Source: an uncultured Lachnospiraceae bacterium (GTDB lineage: Bacteria; Bacillota; Clostridia; Lachnospirales; Lachnospiraceae). Taken from it: DNA of 46,774 nt. Every line of letters begins with the position of its first letter. Position 1 is the first letter of the stretch. Below are positions 1-8,456 of the stretch, piece by piece. Location: assembly GCA_900316805.1 (NCBI GenBank), contig ONEJ01000014.1, positions 1-46,774 of the forward strand, written 5' to 3'. A program made the position numbers and the translations under genes. The notes under the pieces are model-generated. The model saw only the letters and a program-made list of their open reading frames with translations. It made no database searches and was not told where the DNA came from.

Positions 1-1572
1 CGTCGGGAACAACAAAACATCGCGAATCGCAGCACTGTCAGTCAACAGCATCACCAGACGGTCAATTCCATACCCGATTCCACCTGTCGGCGGCATACCG
101 ATTTCCAGCGCATTCAGGAAGTCCTCGTCGGTATGCTCTGCCTCGTCATCTCCGGCAGCAGCGTTGGCATCCTGCGCAGCAAAGCGCTCTCTCTGGTCGA
201 TCGGATCGTTCAGCTCAGAGTAGGCGTTACACATCTCCCAGGTATTGATGAAGAGCTCGAAACGCTCTACCTTGCCTGGGTCAGAAGGCTTCTTCTTGGT
301 GAGCGGAGAAATCTCAATGGGGTGATCCATGATAAAGGTAGGCTGGATCAGCTCCTTCTCGCAGTACTCCTCGAAGAAAAGATTGATGATGTCACCCTTC
401 TTGTGGCGCTCCTCATATTCAATATGATGCTCGTCCGCCAGCTTCTTGGCTGCAGCATCATCCTCTACCTGGTCAAAGTCGATGCCGGTATATTTTTTGA
501 TGGCACCATTCATGGTCAGACGCTCGAATGGTTTGCCAAGGTCGATTTCAATACCGTTGTAAGTAATCTTGGTTGTTCCGCAGACTTTCTCTGCAAGGTA
601 ACGGAACATGGACTCGGTAAGCTCCATCATTCCCTCGTAATCGGTGTATGCCTGGTACAGCTCCATCAGGGTAAACTCCGGGTTGTGGCGGGTATCCACA
701 CCCTCGTTACGGAATACACGGCCGATCTCGAAGACACGCTCCAGGCCGCCGACGATCAGTCTCTTTAAGTAAAGCTCCAGAGAAATACGAAGCTTCACAT
801 CCTCATCCAACGCATTGTAGTGGGTCTCGAATGGTCTTGCGGCAGCGCCTCCTGCGTTTGCCACCAGCATCGGAGTCTCTACTTCCATGAATTCTCTGTC
901 CGCAAGGAAATTACGGATCTCACGAAGAATCTGGGATCTCTTAATAAATACTTCCTTGCTCTCCGGATTCATGATCAGATCCACATATCTCTGACGATAA
1001 CGCATATCGGTATCCGTCAGTCCGTGGAACTTCTCCGGAAGGATCTGTAAAGATTTGCTGAGGAGGGTCATCTCTTCTGCGTGGATGGAAATCTCTCCCG
1101 TCTTCGTGCGGAACGCATAGCCCTTAATTCCCCAGATATCACCGATATCAGATTTCTTAAAGGTAGCGTAAAGTTCCTCGCCGATGGAATCTCTTGCCAC
1201 GTAAATCTGAATATTTCCCTTTAAATCCTGAATGTTGGCAAAGGATGCTTTTCCCATGACACGCTTGAACATCATACGTCCGGCGATGGATACATGAATC
1301 GGGTCGGCATCCATGATGCTTCTGCGCTCCTCGTAATCCTGCTTCTGCGCTTCTCTTGCCTCAGCCTCCTCCATACCATCGGTATTTAACGGTGCACGGC
1401 CTGCCAGAAGCTTCTCCTCGTGTGCGGTATACAGTTCCTTCACCTCTGAGGTATGATGGGTCACATCATACTTGGTAATCTGAAAAGGATCCTGCCCTGC
1501 AGCCTGCAAGTTTGCCAGCTTCTCCCGGCGCACCTTCAGAAGCTGGTTAATGTCCTGATTCTGTTCTGCCAT
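1..1572 (-). CDS. lysS: Lysine--tRNA ligase (class II), C-terminus cut by window edge
   Basis: Class II lysyl-tRNA synthetase, which charges tRNA-Lys in the cytoplasm. The reading frame is open from the ATG at 1572 to base 1 without a stop, giving 524 codons. An N-terminal OB-fold anticodon-binding region (about residues 60-165) precedes the catalytic core. Motif 2 reads [20 protein letters not shown] near residue 280 and motif 3 reads [12 protein letters not shown] near residue 503. The last visible residues, RDVLLFPT, are normally very close to the end of the core enzyme, so little is lost unless this lineage carries a C-terminal extension. AGAGAGG stands 8 bases before the ATG. It lies 28 bases behind greA and is read from the greA promoter. 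The identification is secure; only the end is unknown. Confidence 0.97.
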   Translation of the reverse strand, partial: MAEQNQDINQLLKVRREKLANLQAAGQDPFQITKYDVTHHTSEVKELYTAHEEKLLAGRAPLNTDGMEEAEAREAQKQDYEERRSIMDADPIHVSIAGRMMFKRVMGKASFANIQDLKGNIQIYVARDSIGEELYATFKKSDIGDIWGIKGYAFRTKTGEISIHAEEMTLLSKSLQILPEKFHGLTDTDMRYRQRYVDLIMNPESKEVFIKRSQILREIRNFLADREFMEVETPMLVANAGGAAARPFETHYNALDEDVKLRISLELYLKRLIVGGLERVFEIGRVFRNEGVDTRHNPEFTLMELYQAYTDYEGMMELTESMFRYLAEKVCGTTKITYNGIEIDLGKPFERLTMNGAIKKYTGIDFDQVEDDAAAKKLADEHHIEYEERHKKGDIINLFFEEYCEKELIQPTFIMDHPIEISPLTKKKPSDPGKVERFELFINTWEMCNAYSELNDPIDQRERFAAQDANAAAGDDEAEHTDEDFLNALEIGMPPTGGIGYGIDRLVMLLTDSAAIRDVLLFPT

Positions 1573-1600
1573 TTTCTATTCCTCTCTTACTGTTACACAA

Positions 1601-2086
1601 TTATTCTACGGTTGAACGCTGGATCTCCAGCACCTTATAGGAAAGATTGCCGGCCTGTGTCTCCACGGTGACGGTATCTCCCACCTTTTTGCCCAGAAGG
1701 GCACGGCCTACCGGTGACTCATTACTGATCTTGCCCTTTAAGCTGTTTGCCTCGGTAGAACCTACAATTTTATACTCCAGCTCCTCATCAAATTCACAGT
1801 CGAGGATCTTCACCTTACAGCCGATGCTGATCTTCTCCAGATCCACTTCCTCCTCGACAACAACCTCTGCATTCTTAAGGATTTTCTCAATCTCCTCGAT
1901 ACGAGCCTCGATATCACGCTGCTCATCCTTCGCTGCATCGTACTCCGCGTTCTCGGACAAATCTCCCTGCTCGCGGGCCTCCTTGATCTTCTGTGCGATT
2001 TCCTTACGCTTGACCACCTTCAGGTCCTGCAGCTCATCTTCAAGTTTCTTCAGACCTTCATAGGTCAAGATGTTCTTCTTATCCAT
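1601..2086 (-). CDS. greA: Transcription elongation factor GreA
   Basis: 161-residue GreA, the usual length. It enters the secondary channel of RNA polymerase and stimulates cleavage of backtracked transcripts. The N-terminal half is the charged antiparallel coiled coil (about residues 10-75, with the conserved [15 protein letters not shown] stretch whose acidic tip reaches the active site). The C-terminal half is the FKBP-like domain, with the typical [14 protein letters not shown] segment. It is the first gene of a greA-lysS unit with a consensus sigma-A promoter at 2143-2171. Pairing with lysS is common in Clostridia. The start is the ATG at 2086. Confidence 0.97.
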   Translation of the reverse strand: MDKKNILTYEGLKKLEDELQDLKVVKRKEIAQKIKEAREQGDLSENAEYDAAKDEQRDIEARIEEIEKILKNAEVVVEEEVDLEKISIGCKVKILDCEFDEELEYKIVGSTEANSLKGKISNESPVGRALLGKKVGDTVTVETQAGNLSYKVLEIQRSTVE

Positions 2087-2142
2087 TTCCTTTACCCCGA
2101 TTTTCTATATATTTTTTTATTACCCTCATAAATAACTAAGGT

Positions 2143-2171
2143 ATTATATCGAATTGCCTGCATTATGTCAA
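2143..2171 (-). promoter_or_regulatory. Consensus sigma-A promoter of greA-lysS
   Basis: Read on the minus strand: TTGACA (2171-2166), a 17-base spacer, then TATAAT (2148-2143). Both boxes match the consensus exactly. The -35 box lies within the last codons of dusB and the spacer begins at its stop codon. This gives greA-lysS their own strong transcription start about 55 bases upstream of the greA ATG, independent of the argF-dusB run. Confidence 0.85.
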
Positions 2172-3119
2172 GATTTCTTCCAATTCCTCGTAGCTTTCCA
2201 CCTGATTGATGGCCACCCGCAGGTGGGAGGAGTTGGGATATCCGGCTGTGTACCAGGCGGCATGCTTTCGGATTTCCCGCAACCCCACATAGTCACCCTT
2301 GTATTCTATCAGCATCCCGGCATGCCGGAGGATCATCTGAGCCACTTCCTCAAAGGCCGGCTTTTCTAAGCGTTCCCCAGTCTCAAAATAATGAAGGATC
2401 TGCTTAAAGATCCAGGGATTTCCCTGGGCTCCTCTGGCCATCATGAAACCGTCACAGCCGGTCTGCTCCTCCATGGCAATCACATCCTCTGCCGTCAGAA
2501 GATCCCCATTGCCGATCACCGGAATGGAAACGGCTTCCTTAACCTTGCGGATAATCTCCCAGTCGGCCTTTCCGGAATAGCCCTGCTCCCTGGTGCGCCC
2601 GTGGACGGCAATGGCAGAAGCCCCTGCGTCCTCCGCAATTTTCGCGATTTCTACCGCATTCACGTGGTCATCATCAAAGCCTTTACGGATCTTGACCGTC
2701 ACCGGCTTCTGAATCGCATTGACCGTTTTTCGGACGATTTCTCCCACAAGATGTGGATTTTTCATCAGAGCCGAGCCCTCTCCATTATTGACGATCTTTG
2801 GCACCGGACAGCCCATATTGATGTCCAGGATGTCAAAGGGGCGATCCTCGATCTGATGGGCAATTCCCGCAATGATGTCCGGGTCCGACCCAAACAGCTG
2901 CAGGGAAACCGGATTTTCCCGGGGATCAATGGTCATAAGCTCCTTAGTGTTGCGGTTCTTGTACAAAATCGCCTTGGCGCTGACCATTTCCATACACAAA
3001 AGCCCCGCCCCCTGCTCCTTACACAATAAGCGAAATGGCAGGTCCGTTACGCCTGCCATGGGAGCCAGTATTAAGTTGTTGGGCAGCGTTACACTGCCGA
3101 TTGTAAGTGGTCTTATCAT
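2163..3119 (-). CDS. dusB: tRNA-dihydrouridine synthase
   Basis: 318-residue flavoenzyme of the Dus family that reduces uridines in the tRNA D-loop using NADPH and FMN. The FMN-binding TIM barrel opens with APMAGVTDLPFR. The catalytic cysteine sits in NMGCPVPKIVNNGEGSALM, and the FMN phosphate is bound near GNGDLLTAEDV and MMARGAQGNPWIF. The C-terminal helical tRNA-binding domain is present. It starts 2 bases after the coaX stop and so is translated from the same message. The DusB assignment follows from the Gram-positive family pattern; single-enzyme Firmicutes often carry only this type. Confidence 0.95.
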   Translation of the reverse strand: MIRPLTIGSVTLPNNLILAPMAGVTDLPFRLLCKEQGAGLLCMEMVSAKAILYKNRNTKELMTIDPRENPVSLQLFGSDPDIIAGIAHQIEDRPFDILDINMGCPVPKIVNNGEGSALMKNPHLVGEIVRKTVNAIQKPVTVKIRKGFDDDHVNAVEIAKIAEDAGASAIAVHGRTREQGYSGKADWEIIRKVKEAVSIPVIGNGDLLTAEDVIAMEEQTGCDGFMMARGAQGNPWIFKQILHYFETGERLEKPAFEEVAQMILRHAGMLIEYKGDYVGLREIRKHAAWYTAGYPNSSHLRVAINQVESYEELEEILT

Positions 3120-3121
3120 CT

Positions 3122-3901
3122 CTATTTTATTTTCCGATTCTGCTTTTTATACACACGGTAAATTCCTTTTAATGTCAGATCCTTATCATAGACATCAACA
3201 GCGTCCGTCTCGTTGGCAATGATCCGTCCCAGACCGCCTGTCACAACAGTCTTGACGTTTTCTAAGCCTACCTCTTCCTTTACCTTATTGATGATATATT
3301 CGGTCTGACCGATCTGTCCGTATACAAGACCGGACTGCATACTGGTAATGGTATCCTTGCCAAGGATCTGATCCGGCTTCTTAATCTCGATCTCCGGAAG
3401 CTTGGCTGCATCCTCCCAGAGCGCCTTTGCGGAAATGCGGATTCCCGGTGCCGTAATTCCACCCATAAAGGATCCCGTTTCATCTACAAAGTCGTAGGTC
3501 GTAGCGGTTCCAAAATCAATTACCAGAACCGGTCCACCATAGATCTCATAAGCTCCCACCGCATCCACGATACGATCTGCCCCGATCTGCTGCGGATTTG
3601 GTGTCAGGATACGGATTCCCGTCTTAATTCCCGCCTCCACCACGATGGGCGTAATATGAAAATACTTAACAAGTCCACCCTTCAGGGAATGCATGACATT
3701 CGGCACTACGGAGCAGATAATGGCATCCTCGATATCCGAGGTTTCGATGCTGTTCCGCTCCAGAAGATTGGACAATATCATGCCGTACTCATCCGATGTC
3801 CGGGGCATTTTGGTGGTGATGCGAAAGCTTGCCGCCAGCACATCTCCCCGGAATACCCCACAAGTAATATTAGTATTGCCCACATCAATCGTAAGTATCA
3901 T
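3122..3901 (-). CDS. coaX: Type III pantothenate kinase
   Basis: 259-residue CoaX, the ASKHA-fold kinase that phosphorylates pantothenate in the first step of coenzyme A synthesis. This type is insensitive to CoA feedback and needs a monovalent cation. Visible motifs: the N-terminal phosphate loop DVGNTN at residues 6-11, the [12 protein letters not shown] segment, the second phosphate loop [11 protein letters not shown], and GGITAPGI. It lies 12 bases after the small 110-aa gene and 2 bases before dusB in the argF-birA-coaX-dusB run. Biotin ligase and CoA synthesis genes side by side are common in Clostridia. Confidence 0.96.
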   Translation of the reverse strand: MILTIDVGNTNITCGVFRGDVLAASFRITTKMPRTSDEYGMILSNLLERNSIETSDIEDAIICSVVPNVMHSLKGGLVKYFHITPIVVEAGIKTGIRILTPNPQQIGADRIVDAVGAYEIYGGPVLVIDFGTATTYDFVDETGSFMGGITAPGIRISAKALWEDAAKLPEIEIKKPDQILGKDTITSMQSGLVYGQIGQTEYIINKVKEEVGLENVKTVVTGGLGRIIANETDAVDVYDKDLTLKGIYRVYKKQNRKIK

Positions 3902-3913
3902 TGGTTATTCCTC

Positions 3914-4246
3914 CTATTCCTCCAGGCCTTCGCCCAGATACAACACCCGGTAATAGGTCTCCAGCGCCTCTAGCAGATCTCTTTTTTCATTCTGATACTG
4001 CTTGATTTTCAGCGCACTACCGATCTCATCATAAAAGAAATCGTTTTCCTCACAGGAGGTCCGAAACTGCAGACACCCGTCAGCATCAAATACAAGCTCC
4101 AGAATTCCCCCCACATCCTCGGTGTAGAGCACACACATGATCTTAAGCTCCTCCCGGATGGACTGGGGCAGACCGTTAAAATTCTCATTCAGGTAAAATT
4201 TTTTCTGATATGCGTTGGAAACGCACAAGATCACTTCATCAGACAT
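3914..4246 (-). CDS. Uncharacterised 110-aa protein (DUF6145-like)
   Basis: Small acidic cytoplasmic protein with no signal peptide, membrane segment or catalytic motif. It resembles a family recalled as DUF6145, found between birA and coaX in Lachnospiraceae, but the name is from memory of the pattern. The ATG overlaps the end of birA by 8 bases and coaX follows 12 bases later, so translation is coupled in this operon. Two Cys residues (C8 and C38) and a C-terminal aromatic/acidic tail (YYRVLYLGEGLEE) are visible. No function can be assigned from sequence. Confidence 0.8.
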   Translation of the reverse strand: MSDEVILCVSNAYQKKFYLNENFNGLPQSIREELKIMCVLYTEDVGGILELVFDADGCLQFRTSCEENDFFYDEIGSALKIKQYQNEKRDLLEALETYYRVLYLGEGLEE

Positions 4247-5216
4247 ATCCGTAAATTCCTCTCACGGAGACCTCGCCGGAGGATACGAGTTTGCGCGATT
4301 CCCACGTATCCACGATAAGTTCTCCCTTTTTCGTAATTCCCATGGCCTTTCCCTCGAAAGGGTCCTTGGGATCCAGCACCTTCACCTGTCGTCCCAGGTT
4401 TGCCAGCATCTGGTTGTACTCCTTGTACAGTCCCTCCATGTCCTCGGTCTCCAGATAAACGGCATAATACTTTTCAAATTCTTCCAGAAAAGCCTCGATC
4501 AGATCCGCCCGGTGAAACCTTTGTCCACAGGTCAGATACAGAGAGCCTGCCGTCTCACGAATCTCCTCCGGAAAGGCCTCGTTGTGCACATTGATTCCAA
4601 TACCGATGACAATATGATTGATATAGTCAAACTGGGCACTCATTTCCGTCAGGATCCCGCAGATTTTTTTCCCATCGATGACAATATCATTGGGCCATTT
4701 GATCTGGGCATTCTTCCCCGTCACGCGGGATATGGCACCGGCTGTCGCCATGGCCGCAACCAATGTCAGCATGGAGGCATTGTTGGGATTGATATCCGGC
4801 TTTAAGACCAGTGTCATGAAAATGCCTGTGCCGTGGGGTGATTCCCAGGACCGGCCCCTTCGCCCCTTACCGGACACCTGCTGATCCGCAACCACCAGCG
4901 TTCCGGCAGGATGTCCCGCCTCCGCCAGTTCCTTTGCCTTGGTATTGGTGGAATCAATACTGTCAAAATAATAAATCTCACAGCCTGCCCACTCTGTGTC
5001 CCGAAGACTCTCCAGTTCCACTGTATCCATTACATCCGGCACCGACACCAGATGATAACCCTTATTCTGGGCAGCCTCGATCTCATAGCCGGCTTCCTTC
5101 AACTGATTCATGGCCTTCCAGACTGCCGTCCGGGACACACCGAATTTATTGCAAAGCTCCTGACCGGACACGTAGCCCTCCGTCTCCCGGAGCATCCTTA
5201 ATATTTCCGATTTCAT
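4239..5216 (-). CDS. birA: Biotin--[acetyl-CoA-carboxylase] ligase / biotin repressor
   Basis: 325-residue bifunctional BirA. Residues 1-60 form a winged helix-turn-helix (GQELCNKFGVSRTAVWKAMN), so this is the DNA-binding form that can repress biotin genes, not the short ligase. The catalytic domain carries the biotinyl-AMP loop SGKGRRGRSW and the KWPNDI segment, followed by the SH3-like C-terminal domain. It activates biotin to biotinyl-AMP and transfers it to a carboxylase lysine. It starts 10 bases after the argF stop, with AGAGGG before the ATG. No biotin synthesis gene or obvious BirA operator is seen in the window. Confidence 0.96.
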   Translation of the reverse strand: MKSEILRMLRETEGYVSGQELCNKFGVSRTAVWKAMNQLKEAGYEIEAAQNKGYHLVSVPDVMDTVELESLRDTEWAGCEIYYFDSIDSTNTKAKELAEAGHPAGTLVVADQQVSGKGRRGRSWESPHGTGIFMTLVLKPDINPNNASMLTLVAAMATAGAISRVTGKNAQIKWPNDIVIDGKKICGILTEMSAQFDYINHIVIGIGINVHNEAFPEEIRETAGSLYLTCGQRFHRADLIEAFLEEFEKYYAVYLETEDMEGLYKEYNQMLANLGRQVKVLDPKDPFEGKAMGITKKGELIVDTWESRKLVSSGEVSVRGIYGYV

Positions 5217-5226
5217 ACGCTTCCCT

Positions 5227-6216
5227 CTAGTCGGATAATGTTGCCTTCATAATTGCCTTGATGGAATGCATCCGGTTCTCTGCCTCGTCAAAGACAACGG
5301 AACGTGCACTCTCAAATACTTCGTCTGTCACTTCCAGCTCAGACAGTCCAAACTTCTCATATACCTGTTTGCCGATGGTGGTCTTCAGATCATGGAAAGC
5401 CGGCAGACAGTGCATGAAAATAGCCTCCGGCTTTGCATTTTCAAAGGCCTTTGCGTTCACTTGATATGGTTTTAAGTCATTGATACGCTCTGCCCACACT
5501 TCCTCCGGCTCGCCCATGGATACCCATACATCCGTGTAAATCACATCAGCGTCCTTTGTGGCCTCTGCCACGTTGTCGGTCAGAGTAATGGTTGCTCCTG
5601 TCTGGGATGCCACATCCACGCAGTAATCCACCAACTTCTTGTCCGGATAGTATTTCGGGTTGGTACATGCCACAAAATGCATGCCCAGCTTCGCGCAGGT
5701 TACCATCAGGGAATTACCCATGTTATAGCGGGCATCTCCCATATATACAAACTTCACACCCTTTAAGGTTCCCAGATGCTCCCGGATTGTCAGCATATCC
5801 GCAATCATCTGCGTAGGATGTGCTTCGTTGGTCAGTCCGTTCCACACCGGCACACCGGCGTATTCAGCCAGTTCCTCTACGATCTCCTGCCCATAGCCAC
5901 GGTACTCGATTCCGTCAAACATTCTGCCCAGCACACGTGCAGTATCCGGGATGCTTTCCTTCTTGCCAATCTGGGAGCCGCTTGGATCCAGATAGGTCAC
6001 ATGCATGCCGAGATCATGGGCTGCCACTTCAAAAGAGCAGCGGGTTCTCGTACTTGTTTTTTCAAAAATCAATGCAATATTTTTACCCACCAGGCTGTCA
6101 TGCATAATGCCCTGGTGCTTTTTCTCCTTCAGTTCTGCAGACAGGTCGATCAGATAGGTGATCTCCTCCGGTGTAAAATCTGCCATCTTCAAAAAATTCC
6201 GTCCCTTTAATGTCAT
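5227..6216 (-). CDS. argF: Ornithine carbamoyltransferase
   Basis: 329-residue OTCase, which condenses carbamoyl phosphate and ornithine to citrulline. The carbamoyl-phosphate motif STRTRCSFE lies near residue 55, the [11 protein letters not shown] segment follows, and the ornithine/catalytic motif MHCLPAFHD is near residue 270. Length and motifs fit either the anabolic (ArgF) or catabolic (ArcB) form. There is no arcA or arcC nearby, and the gene heads a biosynthetic/housekeeping run, so the anabolic name is preferred by context. AGGAGG stands 7 bases before the ATG. A sigma-A promoter lies at 6251-6279. Confidence 0.94.
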   Translation of the reverse strand: MTLKGRNFLKMADFTPEEITYLIDLSAELKEKKHQGIMHDSLVGKNIALIFEKTSTRTRCSFEVAAHDLGMHVTYLDPSGSQIGKKESIPDTARVLGRMFDGIEYRGYGQEIVEELAEYAGVPVWNGLTNEAHPTQMIADMLTIREHLGTLKGVKFVYMGDARYNMGNSLMVTCAKLGMHFVACTNPKYYPDKKLVDYCVDVASQTGATITLTDNVAEATKDADVIYTDVWVSMGEPEEVWAERINDLKPYQVNAKAFENAKPEAIFMHCLPAFHDLKTTIGKQVYEKFGLSELEVTDEVFESARSVVFDEAENRMHSIKAIMKATLSD

Positions 6217-6250
6217 CTGCTCTTCCTCCTACTCGTTATACAATGAAGCT

Positions 6251-6279
6251 ATTTTACTCCATTTATCCTCCGATTACAA
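6251..6279 (-). promoter_or_regulatory. Sigma-A promoter of the argF-birA-coaX-dusB run
   Basis: Read on the minus strand: TTGTAA (6279-6274), 17 bases, TAAAAT (6256-6251). It lies about 35 bases upstream of the argF start and downstream of the terminator of the wall-hydrolase gene. No clear ARG box was recognised. Confidence 0.65.
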
Positions 6280-6302
6280 GCCGTTTCCCCACTCATCAGC
6301 GC

Positions 6303-6347
6303 AAAACAAAAAGAAACAGAGCATGATATCCTGCATACTCTGTTTCC
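6303..6347 (-). terminator. Rho-independent terminator of the SleB-like hydrolase gene
   Basis: On the minus strand an AAACAGAG arm (6345-6338) pairs with CTCTGTTT (6321-6314), with further partial pairing inside. The tail is CTTTTTGTTTTG. It lies about 20 bases after the stop of the hydrolase gene at 6370. Confidence 0.75.
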
Positions 6348-6369
6348 TCAGCTTCATAATCTGTATGAA

Positions 6370-7617
6370 TTAATAAAACACGATCGGCCCGATCACAACG
6401 CCCGCATGACCACTGGATGCAAGCTTAAAGGATTTGGCTCCGCCGGTAGGATCACTGCCGGCCAATGCGGCACTTGCCGCCTGTCTTGCGGATGCGCTGA
6501 CGCCGCTGGCCAGTCTTGACTCCAGCCGTCCGGAGGATGCCGGTCCAAACTGTCCTCTCTGATAAATGACATTATAGATAGAATTCGGATAACTTCCACT
6601 GCGCACACGATTGATAACCACCGCGCCCACAGCAGTCATGCACTCCACACCACAGCCGCCGGCCTCGCACTGCACCAGTGCCGCCAGCAGGGTTTCCTCA
6701 TCTGCGCTTGCTGCAAGGGATGCTCCCGTCTGGCTTCCGGAAGATCTGGTCTGTCCACTGCCGGAAGACGTGGTATTCTTTGCGGTTTCCTGTGCCTGTT
6801 TCTGCTTTTGGGCCTGAATCGCCGCCTGCTCTTCTTCAAGAGTAATGGCCTTTCCGGTTTTAAGAGAAACATCTACATAGTCGGCGCTGACATAGCAGGT
6901 GGTTCCATCCGTTTTTACTGCTACCCAGCCCTCGGTCTTTTCGGCCTTCTTATCTACAACAAAGCCCTCTCCGGCTGCAACAGCCTTTACCACAGCTGCC
7001 TTTGTGTCAGGAGCCTTGCGAACCCGCAGTCCGTCTATCCTGGTCTTTGCCACTGTATCGCAATGTTTCTTCGCATATTTGTATGCATCGGTTCCGGTGA
7101 CACAGTACTCATTTTTCACGTAACCCGTCACACTGCCGGACTCAATCTTCGTCCATTGGCTTCCGGCCTTCTTCACGACACCACGGTCGCCCTTTCTCAT
7201 CTTGCCGACGATATCCGAATCCGGATCTGCCTCCTTGCGGACGTACAGAAATTCATCCACATCCGCCATCAGTTTATTGTCCCACTCGTTTGCTTTCTGC
7301 TTTGTATCCTCTGTCTTTTCGGTCGCATCTTCGACCTCGGAAGGTTCCTCTTCTGTAACGGTATCTACTGCGGAAGCCACCAGGTTCACCTGCTCCTTCT
7401 CCACCGAAACATAGTGGTCAAGAAGATCCGCTGTCTCCAGATTATACTCACTCATGACAGCGGTTACACCGGCAATGCCATTGGGCTCCAGAGTCGTATG
7501 CTCTGTATCATTTGTTCTTACAGTACTTCCTCCGTTTGTAGTAACCGCGGTAATTGACAATGCAATCGCAAGACTCGCAACAGCGATACTGTCAATCACT
7601 TTCTTGTTTGCTTTCAT
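6370..7617 (-). CDS. Secreted SH3-domain cell wall hydrolase (SleB-type)
   Basis: 415-residue exported protein. An N-terminal hydrophobic segment (residues 8-26) acts as a signal or anchor, followed by an acidic linker. Two bacterial SH3-like repeats follow (about 115-172 and 192-250; both contain a WTKIESG... or WVAVKTDG... core). A coiled, Gln-rich and Ser/Gly-rich linker precedes a C-terminal SleB/CwlJ-type hydrolase domain (about 308-415). The probable catalytic Glu is E318 in QCEAGGCG. SleB-type domains are lytic transglycosylases acting on peptidoglycan, often of spores. SH3 repeats are more usual in vegetative wall enzymes, so its stage of action is open. It is monocistronic, with its own promoter and terminator. 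Confidence 0.9.
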   Translation of the reverse strand: MKANKKVIDSIAVASLAIALSITAVTTNGGSTVRTNDTEHTTLEPNGIAGVTAVMSEYNLETADLLDHYVSVEKEQVNLVASAVDTVTEEEPSEVEDATEKTEDTKQKANEWDNKLMADVDEFLYVRKEADPDSDIVGKMRKGDRGVVKKAGSQWTKIESGSVTGYVKNEYCVTGTDAYKYAKKHCDTVAKTRIDGLRVRKAPDTKAAVVKAVAAGEGFVVDKKAEKTEGWVAVKTDGTTCYVSADYVDVSLKTGKAITLEEEQAAIQAQKQKQAQETAKNTTSSGSGQTRSSGSQTGASLAASADEETLLAALVQCEAGGCGVECMTAVGAVVINRVRSGSYPNSIYNVIYQRGQFGPASSGRLESRLASGVSASARQAASAALAGSDPTGGAKSFKLASSGHAGVVIGPIVFY

Positions 7618-7723
7618 TTTGAACCTCCGTACTTGTTTTAACGCATTATATGCAGTAAGTATTACGCTTATGTTGCGTTTTTAAACACTTTGTTTCAAAT
7701 GTTACAAGTTTGTTACGCACGGC

Positions 7724-7752
7724 ATTGTATCATACAGAACCGTTTTTGTCAA
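7724..7752 (-). promoter_or_regulatory. Sigma-A promoter of the SleB-like hydrolase gene
   Basis: Read on the minus strand: TTGACA (7752-7747), a 17-base spacer, TACAAT (7729-7724). It gives a leader of about 100 bases before the ATG at 7617, with GGAGG just upstream of the start. The leader has no riboswitch that could be recognised. Confidence 0.8.
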
Positions 7753-7804
7753 ATATTTACTTTAAATTTGGGTAAATCTCTCCACAAAGCCATGCTTTTT
7801 CTCA

Positions 7805-7842
7805 TAAAAATGGGTGGAGTTTATCGCTTTGTCCCCACCCTT
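7805..7842 (-). terminator. Terminator after the 102-aa membrane protein gene
   Basis: On the minus strand GGGTGG (7840-7835) pairs with CCACCC (7817-7812) and is followed by ATTTTTATG. It lies about 50 bases downstream of the stop codon at 7894. Confidence 0.65.
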
Positions 7843-7893
7843 TTCTATGTAATCCGGCAAAATGTTACATTTTTTACATTCCTTTTACATTTA

Positions 7894-8202
7894 TCACGGG
7901 AAAATTTCCTTCAGCACGGCAGAAAGGATTCGGCTTTCCTCCTCCGACCTGCTGTACGTTGGGGTTCTTGTGGCGGCAGATTCCGCCGCCGGAGTTCTCT
8001 CCCGTATCGGCTCGTCCTCTTTGAGCACAGCATCCACATACTCCTCCACCTTGGAACAGATGCGGTTGATTTTTTTGCGGATCACTGCTGTCCGGTGCGC
8101 GGTCACCATCAGTGAAATAAAAATAATTCCCTGGGTCAGCCAAAACAGGCCAAACAGCACTTCTCTCCAATATGTTTCCAGCCACGTCACAATCATTGTC
8201 AT
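7894..8202 (-). CDS. Small single-pass membrane protein, unknown function
   Basis: 102 residues from the ATG at 8202, which has GGAGGT at the right distance; an open frame extends further upstream but lacks a ribosome site. Residues 8-33 (WREVLFGLFWLTQGIIFISL) form one membrane segment, followed by a basic stretch and a short amphipathic helix. A disordered Glu/Arg/Pro-rich tail then ends in ILSAVLKEIFP. It is transcribed away from the murG-type gene, with a palindrome and a TATAAT-like element between. I do not recognise the family. Confidence 0.7.
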   Translation of the reverse strand: MTMIVTWLETYWREVLFGLFWLTQGIIFISLMVTAHRTAVIRKKINRICSKVEEYVDAVLKEDEPIRERTPAAESAATRTPTYSRSEEESRILSAVLKEIFP

Positions 8203-8242
8203 AGAAAATACCTCCATTTCATATACTTTTCGTGTCACTAAT

Positions 8243-8258
8243 TTCATTATAATGAAAG
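8243..8258. promoter_or_regulatory. 16-bp perfect palindrome over a -10-like box
   Basis: TTTCATTATAATGAAA reads the same on both strands and contains TATAAT on the minus strand (8251-8246), about 45 bases before the start of the 102-aa gene. No good -35 box was found for it. It could be an operator over a weak promoter, or chance. Confidence 0.3.
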
Positions 8259-8313
8259 AACGCAGGCTGTGGAATATCCTATCGAACGCAAGTTTCGACA
8301 GAATGCGGGGCGC

Positions 8314-8343
8314 GTTACAGTTCACAGGTATGTGAACTGTAAC
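8314..8343. repeat. Perfect 13-bp inverted repeat with GGTA loop
   Basis: GTTACAGTTCACA (8314-8326), loop GGTA, then TGTGAACTGTAAC (8331-8343). All 13 pairs match. It sits in the intergenic region between the divergent 102-aa and murG-type genes, 30 bases upstream of the murG -35 box, with GC-rich flanks unlike the surrounding AT-rich spacer. There is no T-tract, so it is not a normal terminator. It may be a dispersed palindromic element or an operator. Confidence 0.75.
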
Positions 8344-8373
8344 CGGGGCTCGCCTTTCGCCGACGCAGCATCC

Positions 8374-8401
8374 TTGACATTTTAGAGGATAAGTATAGAA
8401 T
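8374..8401 (+). promoter_or_regulatory. Sigma-A promoter of the murG-type gene
   Basis: TTGACA (8374-8379), a 16-base spacer, TAGAAT (8396-8401). The expected transcript start is near 8408, about 50 bases ahead of the chosen ATG at 8457. Confidence 0.7.
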
Positions 8402-8456
8402 GATAGGGGGTCTTATTACTAATGATACTACTATGAAAGAAAGAGGATACACTCTT

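Noticed and set aside
7618-7717. Riboswitch in the 100-base leader of the SleB-like gene
   Set aside because: No known aptamer motif and no terminator/anti-terminator pair could be made out.
8203-8325. Longer start for the 102-aa membrane protein
   Set aside because: The extension crosses the 16-bp palindrome and reaches the 13-bp inverted repeat, without a ribosome site; GGAGGT precedes the ATG at 8202.
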